Counted from the first letter of the stretch, positions 50,465 through 61,418 are shown. The stretch is 64,000 nt of DNA from Gp1-AA133 sp964641665 (GCA_964641665.1 CAZXKO010000080.1:49539-113538); one strand, 5' to 3'. The notes: generated by a model not told the origin, from the sequence alone. Translations and numbers: made by a program.

Positions 50465-50468
50465 CTTC

Positions 50469-53400
50469 TCAATCGCCCAGGCTGGGGGCTTTGCCGGTCT
50501 TCAGTTGGCGGATCAGGACGCGCACGAGCATGCCGTCGTAGCGGGTGCCACTCATCTTTTCGATCTCGGCGAAAGCCTGCTCGGTGGTTTTGGCGGAAGC
50601 AAACGAGCGATCGGTGGTCATGTTCACGTAGGCGTCAGCCAGGCAGAGAATGCGCGCCCACAGGGGGATCTCTTCTCCACGCAGGCCGTTGGGATAGCCG
50701 CTGCCATCAAAGGCTTCGTGATGATGCTCCACCGCCTTCTGCAGCATGACGCTGCCGGGGATGGTGGCCACGATCTCCGAACCCACCCGGGCGTGTTCCT
50801 TCATTTGGCGGAATTCGTCATCGGTTAGGGGGCCAGGCTTGGTGACGATGCGTTCGGGCACGAAGATCTTGCCGACGTCATGCACCCGGGCAGCGTAGGC
50901 CAACTCGACCAACTCGTCCGGGGGGAGGGCAAGAGCGCGGCCGATGGTCTCGGCGTAGCGGCTCACCATGTCTCCGTGGCCGGAAGCGTGGAACTCGCGC
51001 GATTCGGCGGCGCGGGTCAGGGCCTCGATCGATTCCTTGAGGACCTGCACGTTGCAGTCTTCTTCGCCGCCGCAGAGCTTGCGGAGCGTGGAGACCAACT
51101 CTTCGAGATCGTCGGGTCCGGTCTGATCGCGCTGGAGAAAGCCTTCGATGTAGGCCGAGATCTGTTGCCGCTGCGAGGCAAAGCGTTCGCCGTCTTCAAA
51201 CACTGCGACGATGGAGACGCGATCTCCGCCTTCATGCTTGGCGGCGTACATGCCGGCATCGGCGACGCGGATGATGTCTTCGGCCGAGAAGCCGTGACCG
51301 GGGAAGCTGGCCACGCCGAAGCTGCCGGTGATGTGGTGTTCGGCGAGCATGGCGTCCTGCGACAGCCAAAGGCGCAGGCGTTCGGCGAGGGCTTGCGCTT
51401 GTTCCACGCCGGTTTCGGGCATCAGGATGATGAACTCGTCGCCACCATAGCGAGCCACGACGTTGGACTGGCGGCAGCGTTGCTCCAGAAGTCGTCCCAC
51501 ACGGGCGAGCACCAGATCGCCTTCCAGGTGGCCGTGGGTGTCATTGACTTCCTTGAATTTGTCGAGGTCGATGAGCACGACGGAGAAGGCGCGTCCGGAG
51601 CGGGAAGCACGCTTCCATTCGGAGGAGAGCGCCTCCCAGAAGAAGCGGCGCGTCTTGATGCCGGTGAGGCCGTCGGTGATGGACTGCTGTTGCAGTTTCT
51701 GGAAGACGAAGGAATTGTGCAGCGCGGTGGCCAGCAGGTCGGCCAGGGTGTTCATGATCAGAACATCCTGGGGAGAGAAGAAGGCGCCCTCCTGGCAGCT
51801 CTCAACGTTCAGCACCCCAAGCAACGATTCCCCGTAGGTGATGGGGATGCAAAGTACGGCCTGCGAGTCCGGGAGGACGCCCAGCAGGTGTCCTTCGCCG
51901 GCATTGTGGACCAATGCGCGCTCGCCCGTGCGGGCCACGCGGCCCACGATGCCCGATCCCAGAGGAATGCGCTTGCCCTTGGCCTGTGCGGTCGTGCCGG
52001 CTTCGGCGCGAATCTCGATGTCTTTGGTGACGTAGTCGAGTATGCCAATGCCGATGTGGTCAAAGTGGAAGTTCTTCTGGATTTCGGCGACGATGTCGGC
52101 CAGCATCTGCTCGGCGTCTTCGCTGGAGATGGCGGTCTGGGAGATGGCGTTGAGGAAGCTCAACTGCTTCGAGCGCCGCTGTTCTTCGGCGAACAGTCGC
52201 GCGTTCTCGACGGCCACGGAGAGCTGACCTGCGGCCGTCTGCATGACATCCAGGTCGCGTTGCTGGAACACGAACTCGCGCTCGGTGTTCAGCGCCACCA
52301 TGACGCCAGCAGGTTTTCCGCCCAGCAGGATGGGAGCTCCGCAAAAACACTTGGCCGGTTTGCCGTCCCCGATCTGCACCACGCCCAGCCGCTCGCGTGT
52401 CTTTTCGAGGTCGGAGCGAATCAACAGCGCTTGCCCGGTGCGGATGATGAGTTCAGTGAGCCCGTTGCCGGCTTTGCGCGAGCGCTTGGGCAGGACCTTG
52501 TTGTTCTCGGTTTCGAGCTCGAAGCGGATCTCGTCCAATTCCTGGAAGGCGATGTAGAAGTCGCTGGTATCGAAGATCTGCCCGAGTTCTTTCTGGATAG
52601 TGCGCAGCACTTCGTCCTGGTCGAGGCGCGAGCTGATGGCCTGCCCGATCTGAGTGAGCAATTCGTATTCCTTGGTGCGGCGTTGCGCGTCGTGCATGAC
52701 CACGTAGTTTTCGAGGGTCAGCCCGATCTGCAGGGCCAGGCCGATCAACAACCGCAAGTTGGAGGCACCGAAAACCCGCAGTTCAGCATGCGGGAAAAGC
52801 AGCACGCCGAAGTTGTGTTCGCGGGTTTGGAGGCTGACTGCGGTGAGGTGGCGGATGTTCTCGCCGGCGAGCACCCGTTTGAACTCCTCGAAGCGCGCTC
52901 CGGGAAAGGCGGGCAGGGGCTCGGTGAGCTCGGGCAGGTTACGGAAAGTGAAGAAACCGCCGCGCCGGTACGCCAGTTCGCAGATGTATTCGCCGGCGCC
53001 GTTGGCTTCGAGCTTCTGCAGAAACTCCGGGGAAAAGCCGCGCTGCACCGAGGGCAGAACACTGCGCCATTGTTCGGAGATATAGAGCACAGCACGCCGG
53101 GTGGGCAGCGGGTTCACCAGGCGCTCAAGGACGGAGGTCATGCTGGGGACCAGGTCGGCCGCGGAGAGCAGGCGGCGCGGGTCAACGCCCAGGGTGGAAA
53201 ACGCCAGGGCGTTCTCCTGCACCGCGTTGCGCTCGTTCTCAAACAACACCATGACCATGGCGATTCCGAGCAGCATTTGTGGCAGAGGGCCGAGGAGGTG
53301 ACCGGCGTTTCCCAGCACCTCGGAGTGGGGACTGAGGAGTTGACCCTGGGCCATGAGGGCGGCCCAGAGTCCCAGCGAGAGGGCGAGCATGCGGAACGCG

Positions 53401-53870
53401 AGCGAATTGCGCTGGTGAGCAAAGTAGTAGAACGTGAACGAGCAATACAGCAGGAGCAACGCGGTGGCCAACTCAACATGCCCGTGAAGGGGAGAGACGA
53501 CTTCATTCCGGAAGACGCCGTTGACGAGGTGGTCGCGTAGATTCCACAAGACCAGGCCGACCCCGGCGAGGCCGATGAGGACGTCGAACCAGCGCAACCG
53601 AAACCGTTCCCGCATGAGGCGGGTGGAGACAAACAGGCAAAGCCCCATCACCACAACCAGCAGCGACCCGGCCAGATATACCCAGGCGGACGGTCCGTGG
53701 TAAGAGTTCCAGGCGTCGAGGGCGAAATGTAGGGTGTAAGCGGCCCAACCGATCTGCCAGGCACGGAAATAGGGCTGTCTGCTCTGTTCGTAAAGGTAGG
53801 TAAAGACGAGGAAAAGCAGCAGGGCGACGATCCCCGGAATGATGACGACGTTCGAGGCAAGGCTGTTCAT
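50469..53870 (-). CDS. Membrane GAF-GGDEF-HD-GYP cyclic-di-GMP turnover protein
   Basis: A 1133-aa inner-membrane signalling protein. About seven membrane segments (10-220) precede GAF-type sensory domains (about 240-390, 400-560, 590-740), a GGDEF domain with intact YGGDEF (about 810), and an HD-GYP domain with HDVGKI (about 1000) and HHEAFDGSGYP (about 1050). It could both make and degrade c-di-GMP. The product-inhibition I-site RxxD is replaced by RQSN, so feedback is probably lost. I chose ATG 53870; a TTG lies three codons upstream. Confidence 0.92.
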   Translation of the reverse strand: MNSLASNVVIIPGIVALLLFLVFTYLYEQSRQPYFRAWQIGWAAYTLHFALDAWNSYHGPSAWVYLAGSLLVVVMGLCLFVSTRLMRERFRLRWFDVLIGLAGVGLVLWNLRDHLVNGVFRNEVVSPLHGHVELATALLLLYCSFTFYYFAHQRNSLAFRMLALSLGLWAALMAQGQLLSPHSEVLGNAGHLLGPLPQMLLGIAMVMVLFENERNAVQENALAFSTLGVDPRRLLSAADLVPSMTSVLERLVNPLPTRRAVLYISEQWRSVLPSVQRGFSPEFLQKLEANGAGEYICELAYRRGGFFTFRNLPELTEPLPAFPGARFEEFKRVLAGENIRHLTAVSLQTREHNFGVLLFPHAELRVFGASNLRLLIGLALQIGLTLENYVVMHDAQRRTKEYELLTQIGQAISSRLDQDEVLRTIQKELGQIFDTSDFYIAFQELDEIRFELETENNKVLPKRSRKAGNGLTELIIRTGQALLIRSDLEKTRERLGVVQIGDGKPAKCFCGAPILLGGKPAGVMVALNTEREFVFQQRDLDVMQTAAGQLSVAVENARLFAEEQRRSKQLSFLNAISQTAISSEDAEQMLADIVAEIQKNFHFDHIGIGILDYVTKDIEIRAEAGTTAQAKGKRIPLGSGIVGRVARTGERALVHNAGEGHLLGVLPDSQAVLCIPITYGESLLGVLNVESCQEGAFFSPQDVLIMNTLADLLATALHNSFVFQKLQQQSITDGLTGIKTRRFFWEALSSEWKRASRSGRAFSVVLIDLDKFKEVNDTHGHLEGDLVLARVGRLLEQRCRQSNVVARYGGDEFIILMPETGVEQAQALAERLRLWLSQDAMLAEHHITGSFGVASFPGHGFSAEDIIRVADAGMYAAKHEGGDRVSIVAVFEDGERFASQRQQISAYIEGFLQRDQTGPDDLEELVSTLRKLCGGEEDCNVQVLKESIEALTRAAESREFHASGHGDMVSRYAETIGRALALPPDELVELAYAARVHDVGKIFVPERIVTKPGPLTDDEFRQMKEHARVGSEIVATIPGSVMLQKAVEHHHEAFDGSGYPNGLRGEEIPLWARILCLADAYVNMTTDRSFASAKTTEQAFAEIEKMSGTRYDGMLVRVLIRQLKTGKAPSLGD

Positions 53871-54037
53871 GGCGCGCAAGTACAGCTCAATTTTCGCCTA
53901 CCCAGCGAATCCCTGAGAATTATGTTTCCGCAATCGTTTCACAGCCCTAGCGAGGAATACAACACGTTTTCAGTACAGGGGGCTGAGGAAAACACGGTAG
54001 GCAAGAGCAGAGCGCCGGTTACCGCCGCGTCCGGCGC

Positions 54038-54067
54038 TTGACGATGCTTTTCGCCGACCCGTAACAT
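54038..54067 (+). promoter_or_regulatory. Promoter-like boxes upstream of gltX
   Basis: TTGACG (54038-54043), 18-nt spacer, TAACAT (54062-54067), ending only 9 nt before the ATG at 54077. A GAGG lies between the -10 box and the ATG. Confidence 0.4.
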
Positions 54068-54076
54068 GAGGCCTTC

Positions 54077-55573
54077 ATGGTGGATTCTTCTACTCCCATC
54101 AAAAAAGACGACTTAGTGCCGGGGCCGAGGGTGCGCTTCGCGCCCTCGCCCACCGGCTTTCTGCATGTGGGCAGCGCCCGCACCTTCATCTTCAACTGGC
54201 TGTACGCGCGGCGGAACCGGGGCATCATGGTTTTGCGCCTCGACGACACGGACGTGGAACGTAATACCGAGGCGTCGGTAAGCTCGATCTTTGAAGGGTT
54301 GAAGTGGCTGGGTCTGGGGTGGGACGAGGAGTACAAGCAGTCCGAGCGCCTGGCACTACACCAGAAAGCAGCGTGGTCGATCTTCGAAAAAGGTCTGGCC
54401 TATAGGGATTTCACGCCGGCACACACCGGCGACGCCGAAAAGTCGGGAGCTCAGGGCACGTGGTTGTTCAATCCGGGAGTGCGTGAGCTCTCACCCGAGG
54501 AAAGCGACCGCCGCGCGGCGGCGGGGGAACCTTTCGCGCTGCGATTTCGAGTTCCGCGTGGGTTGGCGGAGGAAGTGCGCTTCGCCGATGCGGTGTACGG
54601 CGAGCAGCGCAAGGCCGCGGACGACATTGAGGATTTTGCCTTGCTGCGCAGCGACGGTATGCCAACCTACCACCTGGCATCGTGCGCCGATGATGCCGAC
54701 CTGGGGATCACGCACATCATCCGGGGCCAGGACCACCTGACGAATACGTTCAAGCACGTGCTGATCTTTGAGGCGGTGGGAGCGACGCGTCCGCAATTCG
54801 CCCATCTGCCGCTGCTGGTGGCGCCGGACGGCACCAAGCTCTCGAAACGGCGACACGGGCCCGTGGTCAGCGTGACTACCTACCGCGATGCCGGGTTTTT
54901 GCCCGAGGCGTTCATCAATTTCCTGTGCCTGCTGGGCTGGTCGCCGAAGAACGACCGCGAGCAGATGTCACTGGGCGATTTGCAGGAGTTGTTTACGCTC
55001 GAGGGGATCAACCGCGCGAACGCGGTGGTGAATTTCAAGGAGCCGGCCGCCACGGCGGAGGAGATGTTCGATCCCAAGGCGGTCTGGCTCAATGCCGAGA
55101 CTATTCGCGGGTTGACAATCGAGGATCTCAGCGTGCGATTGCTGCCGATCGTGCAGGAAGCCGGTTTCAGCGTCGACGCGGCGCAGATGCTCAGGATCAC
55201 TCCGCTGATTCGCGAGCGCATCAAGCTGCTGCGTGACGTTCTGACCGCAGCGGATTTCCTCCTCGTCGAGCAGCTTCCACCTTACGACCCGGCGGAGTTG
55301 ATCCCGCAGAAGGGCGACGCGGCCATGGCGAAGAAGGTGTTGGAGAGGGCGGGCACGGTGCTGGCGGGCGTCGAATTCAAGCACGATCCGCTGGACCAGG
55401 CCCTGCGCGCCGCCGCGCAGGAGCTCGGCATCAAGGCCGGGCAGATGTTCCAGCCCATCCGGGTAGCAGTGTGCGGACGGAAGAACGCGCCGCCGCTGTT
55501 TGAGACGCTGGAGGTCGTCGGCAAGGTCAAGACACTCGCCCGCATCGGCCGGGCAATTCTGAAGATCCAGTAA
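54077..55573 (+). CDS. gltX: Glutamate--tRNA ligase
   Basis: A class I aminoacyl-tRNA synthetase (498 aa). RFAPSPTGFLHVGSARTFIF carries the HIGH-type motif (HVGS), FHLD-like LRLDDTDVERNTEAS follows, and the KMSKS-type motif is GTKLSKRRHG. The anticodon-binding domain fills the C-terminal third. A separate glnS at 57.5 kb means that this enzyme need not mischarge tRNA-Gln. Confidence 0.96.
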   Translation: MVDSSTPIKKDDLVPGPRVRFAPSPTGFLHVGSARTFIFNWLYARRNRGIMVLRLDDTDVERNTEASVSSIFEGLKWLGLGWDEEYKQSERLALHQKAAWSIFEKGLAYRDFTPAHTGDAEKSGAQGTWLFNPGVRELSPEESDRRAAAGEPFALRFRVPRGLAEEVRFADAVYGEQRKAADDIEDFALLRSDGMPTYHLASCADDADLGITHIIRGQDHLTNTFKHVLIFEAVGATRPQFAHLPLLVAPDGTKLSKRRHGPVVSVTTYRDAGFLPEAFINFLCLLGWSPKNDREQMSLGDLQELFTLEGINRANAVVNFKEPAATAEEMFDPKAVWLNAETIRGLTIEDLSVRLLPIVQEAGFSVDAAQMLRITPLIRERIKLLRDVLTAADFLLVEQLPPYDPAELIPQKGDAAMAKKVLERAGTVLAGVEFKHDPLDQALRAAAQELGIKAGQMFQPIRVAVCGRKNAPPLFETLEVVGKVKTLARIGRAILKIQ

Positions 55574-55634
55574 ACAATGTGTGAGTCGGGCTGAATCCTG
55601 CCCAAAATTGGCAAGCGCTGGCTATTGACGAAAA

Positions 55635-55655
55635 GTACTTTGTATTGCAAAGTAC
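55635..55655. promoter_or_regulatory. Perfect palindromic operator at the radical SAM gene
   Basis: GTACTTTG, TATTG, CAAAGTAC: 8-bp perfect arms around a 5-nt centre, ending 4 nt before the ATG at 55660. A TTGACG lies just upstream (55625-55630). The position would let a bound repressor block transcription, or a hairpin block translation. Confidence 0.6.
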
Positions 55656-55659
55656 ATTC

Positions 55660-57195
55660 ATGCACGCCGACCCTTCCCGTCAGCCGCTCAAGAAACGCTG
55701 GATGCCTTCGGAAATGATCACTGCCCCGTCCTTGGGTGCGGATGCTCCCGCTGCGCGGGTTGAGCTGCGATACGCGCTGTTGATCAACCCGTTCTACGCC
55801 AAGGATGCCAACGCCAGTTTCGGCAAGCATGTGCTCACGCCGACGCTCGCGCTGACCAGCTTTGCCGCCACGACTCCCGCGCACTGGCGGGTGGAATACT
55901 GGGATGAAAACCTGCTTGCGGGACGGCCGCCCTGCGATCCCATGCCGGAAGTGGTCGGGATCACCGTGCACCTGACCTACGCGCGTCGCGCGTACGAGCT
56001 GGCCGACTGGTATCGGCGGCGGGGTTCGAAGGTCATTCTCGGAGGTCTGCACGTTCTCTCCTGTCCGGATGAGTGCGCTGTGCACGCCGACGCGCTGGCG
56101 CTGGGCGATGGGGTCCAACTCTGGCCGCAGATCCTCAAGGACGTCGAGGCTGGCAGGCTGCGGACACGCTACGCTGCGACCTACGAAAATGACTACCGTG
56201 AGGACCCTTCGCCGCGGCGCTCGCTGCTTCCACGACGCAGCTTCCTCACCACGACCAGCCTGATCGCTACGCGTGGATGCCATAACCGGTGCGGTTTCTG
56301 CTATCTCGCAACCGATGGTCTGCGAATGCCTTATCGCATGCGCCGTCCGCAGCAGGTGGCGGACGAGTTCGCCGCCGACGGCCAGCCGTATGCCGTCTTC
56401 ATCGACAACAACCTGGGCTCGCGGCGGGACTACCTGCACGCGTTATGCGCCGCGCTGCGTCCGCTGAACAAGATCTGGAGCGCGGCGGTCACGATCGACA
56501 TCACCGACGATCCTTCCCTAATTCGCAATATGGCTCTGGCCGGCTGCACGGGAGTGTTCATTGGCTTCGAATCACTCAGCGACGACAATCTGGCCGACGC
56601 GCACAAGAAAACGCCGCGCACGTCGGACTACGCGCGGCGGGTCCGCATGCTGCATGACGTGGGGATCCAAGTGAACGGTTCGTTCGTGCTCGGGTTCGAT
56701 CACGACCGCAAGGACGTGTTCGCGCGTACCGCGGATTGGGTGGAGGAGAACCGGCTGGAGTGCGCGACCTTTCACATCCTGACGCCGTATCCGGCGACGC
56801 CGCTGTTTCGCCAGATGGACGCGGAAGGGCGGATCCTGCATCGTGATTGGTCGCAGTACGATACGTCCCACGCGGTGTTCCGTCCCAAGCACATGACGCC
56901 GGAAGAACTCGAGTACGGCTATGCCTGGATCTACCGGCGGTTGTTCTCGCACGCATCGATCTGGCGGCGCCGGCCGCAGGACTGGCGGGCCGTCCCGCTG
57001 TACCTGGCGATGTCATACCTGTACAAGCGGTCAAACCGCTTCTGGCATCTGCTCATCAGGCACAATCTGGTGCACACCGTCTGGAGTCCGCTGGTGGAGT
57101 TGACCCGGCTGCGGCATGTGGGGTTTCGGCGCAGGCTGGCGCAGGCGGATGTGCTGGCTGGAAATCCCGGGCAGGTGGTGTCGGCGGGAGTGTAA
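55660..57195 (+). CDS. B12-binding-domain radical SAM protein
   Basis: A 511-aa enzyme. The N-terminal cobalamin-binding-like region includes YALLINPFYAKDANASFGKH, VVGITVHLTYARRAYELADW and KVILGGLHVLSCPDE. The radical SAM core has ATRGCHNRCGFCY with Cys207, Cys211 and Cys214 (CxxxCxxC) for the 4Fe-4S cluster, then VFIDNNLGSRRDYL and GVFIGFESLSDDN. The usual DxHxxG of strict B12 binders is not evident. Related proteins modify lipids or natural products (for example hopanoid or lipid modification). The gene lies between gltX and glnS behind a palindrome; no ribosome-binding site is seen. Confidence 0.85.
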   Translation: MHADPSRQPLKKRWMPSEMITAPSLGADAPAARVELRYALLINPFYAKDANASFGKHVLTPTLALTSFAATTPAHWRVEYWDENLLAGRPPCDPMPEVVGITVHLTYARRAYELADWYRRRGSKVILGGLHVLSCPDECAVHADALALGDGVQLWPQILKDVEAGRLRTRYAATYENDYREDPSPRRSLLPRRSFLTTTSLIATRGCHNRCGFCYLATDGLRMPYRMRRPQQVADEFAADGQPYAVFIDNNLGSRRDYLHALCAALRPLNKIWSAAVTIDITDDPSLIRNMALAGCTGVFIGFESLSDDNLADAHKKTPRTSDYARRVRMLHDVGIQVNGSFVLGFDHDRKDVFARTADWVEENRLECATFHILTPYPATPLFRQMDAEGRILHRDWSQYDTSHAVFRPKHMTPEELEYGYAWIYRRLFSHASIWRRRPQDWRAVPLYLAMSYLYKRSNRFWHLLIRHNLVHTVWSPLVELTRLRHVGFRRRLAQADVLAGNPGQVVSAGV

Positions 57196-57538
57196 GCCTC
57201 TGCGCTTCCCGAAATGGAATAGCCACAAGATAAGATTTCACGCTAGAACGCTGCAAGACCGCGTCGTGAGAGCGCGGACGAGGGAAATATCATCCAGCCA
57301 GCGAACGTGGCTCTACGGCCTCCAGCATGCGATTAAATGGCATTCTGGGCGATGATGGCAACGGGAAATCCGGCGGTCGCGAGGGCCTCGACGAACTTCC
57401 AATCACTTAGCTGGAAGTGAATCACTGTGAGACGTTCGCGCTGCCGTCCAGCGGGCAGCGGTTCCTCACGCGCCCGGTTCCGGGACGGAGCCGGCGTGGC
57501 GAAGCCTGAGCGGCCGAAGTTATACAATAAAATCCGAA
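57196..57538. other. 343-bp intergenic region without a convincing gene
   Basis: No known repeat is seen. A minus-strand frame at 57333-57599 overlaps glnS and has no support beyond length. Directly before glnS, TATACAATAAAATCCGAA gives a -10-like TACAAT 10 nt from the ATG and no Shine-Dalgarno. A GC-rich stretch GGTTCCTCACGCGCCCGG then TTCCGGGACGGAGCC may fold. Confidence 0.4.
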
Positions 57539-59254
<1,716 letters not shown>

Positions 59255-59285
59255 CGAGTGCTCCGTTGTCGAGAGGGAAAGGCTT

Positions 59286-59327
59286 GCCGAGCTGGCGCTC
59301 GGCCTGGACGGCCTAATGCGGCCGTCC
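59286..59327. repeat. Double-hairpin intergenic element
   Basis: GCCGAGCTGGCGCTCGGC and GGACGGCCTAATGCGGCC followed by GTCC form two adjacent hairpins without a T-tract, between the convergent glnS and DsbD-N genes. The layout resembles 8651-8700. Confidence 0.5.
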
Positions 59328-59363
59328 CCACGCGTTCAGTGCCAGGCGGACCTTCTGTTTTTC

Positions 59364-59903
59364 TTATCGATGGGCGTGGGGGCTTTGGGCGGGGTTCTTT
59401 CCGGCGGGGGCGGCACCCTTCAGGATTTTCACTTCAAAATCTACCGGTAGTTTTTTCGGCGGGTAGCAGGCAGCATTGTCGCAGGCCTGGTACTTGAGTT
59501 CGCCGTGGATCGCGTACTTGCCGGGCATGACGGTGTGGAGCGGGCGCACGTTCAGGGTTACGGTGAAATCGCCGCTGTAGACATTCAGGGGCTCGTCGGG
59601 CGCGAAGGGAAAGGCCATATCTTTCCCGTCGGGATAGGTGGTCTTGGTGAGGGCGATGTCGGTGGGCGCGTCCATCTTGAGGGCGGTGGGGATCAGGAAC
59701 TCGGACTTGGGCGTGTTGGAATTGATGTGGAAGCCGGGAGCCACGCGGAAATGAAGACTGACCGGGGCGGCTTGTCCGCGGGTGACGGTGACGAGAGCTA
59801 CCGGCGCCATCGACACCGAGGGGGCTTTCTTTCCGTAGGACTCCGGCCAAGCCAGGCATGAAGTTAGCGCCAGGCCGAGCGCGATCTTTTCCATGCTTCG
59901 CAT
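59364..59903 (-). CDS. DsbD N-terminal (nDsbD)-like periplasmic domain protein
   Basis: A 179-aa protein. A signal peptide (IALGLALTSCLAWPESYG) is followed by one immunoglobulin-like DsbD_N domain: VSLHFRVAPGFHINSNTPKS, TTYPDGKDMAFPFAPDEPLN and the redox pair in YQACDNAACYPPKKLP (C-x4-C, one residue shorter than in E. coli nDsbD). It would pass reducing power to periplasmic proteins. Third gene after ccdA and tlpA on the same strand. ATG 59903 or 59894. Confidence 0.85.
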   Translation of the reverse strand: MRSMEKIALGLALTSCLAWPESYGKKAPSVSMAPVALVTVTRGQAAPVSLHFRVAPGFHINSNTPKSEFLIPTALKMDAPTDIALTKTTYPDGKDMAFPFAPDEPLNVYSGDFTVTLNVRPLHTVMPGKYAIHGELKYQACDNAACYPPKKLPVDFEVKILKGAAPAGKNPAQSPHAHR

Positions 59904-59967
59904 CTGCGAAATAGTAGACCTGAACCGGCAGTGCGACACAAGAGTACTTGGGTTCACAGAACCTTTC

Positions 59968-59985
59968 GCGGACAGGAGTGTCCGC
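59968..59985. repeat. Short hairpin element
   Basis: GCGGACAGGAGTGTCCGC: 7-bp arms around GGAG, followed by GCGCCACACG. It lies between the stop of tlpA and the start of the nDsbD-like gene and resembles a short intergenic hairpin known from many bacterial genomes. Confidence 0.4.
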
Positions 59986-59995
59986 GCGCCACACG

Positions 59996-60685
59996 TTACT
60001 TTTGCGCCTGTACCGCGTGGCCCTGGCTTAGCGACTTCTTGATGTTGTCGACGAAGAGGCTGCGGCTTTGCAGGCCGAATTCGCGGGAAACGATCTTGCC
60101 GTCGCGATCGATGAAGAACGTGGTGGGCAGCACGTCGACGCCGCCGTACTGCTGTCCGACCGCCTCCTTGCCCAGCAGGATGGTGTAGTTGACGCCCATC
60201 TCCTGAACGAACTTCTGGATCTCGTTCTTGCTGGCATCGTCCATGGCGACGCCAACGATCTGCAGGCCCTGCGGACCGTATTCTTTTTGCAGCTCGATGA
60301 ACCACGGCATTTCGATCTTGCAGGGGCCGCACCAGGTGGCCCAGAAGTTCAGCAGGACGGCCTGGCCGCGGTAGTCGCTCAAGGTCACGTTCTTACCGTC
60401 GAGAGAGGCGAGCGTGAAATCGGGAGCGGGCTTGCCGGCGGGATCCAAGCTGTCGGGTGGGCCGCCGGCACCGGCGCGGCGCGCGGCATGAAAGCCCAGG
60501 AATAGCATCACGGCCACGACTGCAGCCACGAAGAACAGCGCCGCAGGATTACGCTTCCCGGCGGGCGGAGGAACAGGAGCTGCGGGCTGAAGCACTTCTT
60601 CAGGCTGAGCAGTCAACGGCTCCTGGACGGGGGAAGCAGGCTGCTCTTCAGGATTTTCAATTGGGTTCGATTCAGGGTTATCCAT
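59996..60685 (-). CDS. TlpA/ResA-like membrane-anchored thioredoxin
   Basis: A 229-aa thiol-disulfide oxidoreductase. A Pro/Glu-rich cytoplasmic tail (1-44) is followed by one membrane anchor (LFFVAAVVAVMLFLGF, 50-65) and a periplasmic thioredoxin fold with WCGPC (118-122: FWATWCGPCKIEMPW) and the cis-Pro in GVDVLPTTFFID. Starts 10 bp after ccdA, so it is presumably reduced by it. Confidence 0.92.
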   Translation of the reverse strand: MDNPESNPIENPEEQPASPVQEPLTAQPEEVLQPAAPVPPPAGKRNPAALFFVAAVVAVMLFLGFHAARRAGAGGPPDSLDPAGKPAPDFTLASLDGKNVTLSDYRGQAVLLNFWATWCGPCKIEMPWFIELQKEYGPQGLQIVGVAMDDASKNEIQKFVQEMGVNYTILLGKEAVGQQYGGVDVLPTTFFIDRDGKIVSREFGLQSRSLFVDNIKKSLSQGHAVQAQK

Positions 60686-60695
60686 GATTCACCTT

Positions 60696-61418
60696 CTACA
60701 GCGCGAAGCGGTTCAAGAATGAAAAATAGCTTGAGAGCAAAGTAAAGCGTCCGAACACCAGCAAGCCGCCGAGTACGATCAGCAGGGCGCCGCTGGCTAC
60801 TTCGAGTGCGTGCATGTGGGAGCGGAAGCGGCTATAGAACTTCAAGAAGCGGCCGATGCCGAGCGATGTGATCAGGAACGGCACGGCTAGCCCGAGGGAA
60901 TAGATCGCGAGGAGGAGGATTCCCTTCAGGACCGAGTCCTGGGCGGCGGCGAGGTAGAGAATCGCGGCTAGGATGGGACCCACGCAGGGTGTCCACCCGA
61001 ACGCGAACGCGAAGCCGATCACGAATGCCCCCAGGGGTGTGCTGCCGCCTTTGACGCTGTGAAGGCGGGCGTCGGTGTAGAGCCACTTGATCTTGAAAAT
61101 GCCAGTCAGATGAAGACCGAACACGATGATGACCACGCCTGCAACGTGGGCGAGTGTGGACTTGTAATAGCGAAGCATATTTCCGATTTCGGTCGAAGCT
61201 GCTCCTAACGTGATAAACACGACGCTGAAGCCGATGATGAAGGCGGCGGAGTTCAGCATGACCTTGCGGAAGAGCTGGCCATCCTGGGACTTGAGCTCTT
61301 CCACGCCCGCGCCGGAAATCAGCGAAACGTAGCCCGGAACGAGGGGCAGAACACAAGGAGACAAGAAGGAAATCAGCCCGGCGAGAAAGGCGGCAATGGG
61401 TAGGGGAAGAGTCGACAT
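60696..61418 (-). CDS. ccdA: CcdA/DsbD-type transmembrane electron transporter
   Basis: A 240-aa, six-segment inner-membrane protein that carries reducing equivalents from cytoplasmic thioredoxin to the periplasm. The two redox cysteines are Cys22 in FLSPCVLPLVPGY and the one in GWTPCVGPILAAIL. First gene of the ccdA-tlpA-nDsbD group. Together the three gene products would reproduce the three domains of DsbD. Confidence 0.93.
   Translation of the reverse strand: MSTLPLPIAAFLAGLISFLSPCVLPLVPGYVSLISGAGVEELKSQDGQLFRKVMLNSAAFIIGFSVVFITLGAASTEIGNMLRYYKSTLAHVAGVVIIVFGLHLTGIFKIKWLYTDARLHSVKGGSTPLGAFVIGFAFAFGWTPCVGPILAAILYLAAAQDSVLKGILLLAIYSLGLAVPFLITSLGIGRFLKFYSRFRSHMHALEVASGALLIVLGGLLVFGRFTLLSSYFSFLNRFAL

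Noticed and set aside
50880..53540. An 886-codon rightward open frame
   Set aside because: It is entirely antisense to the GAF-GGDEF-HD-GYP gene, whose motifs are complete; the composition is that of a shadow frame.
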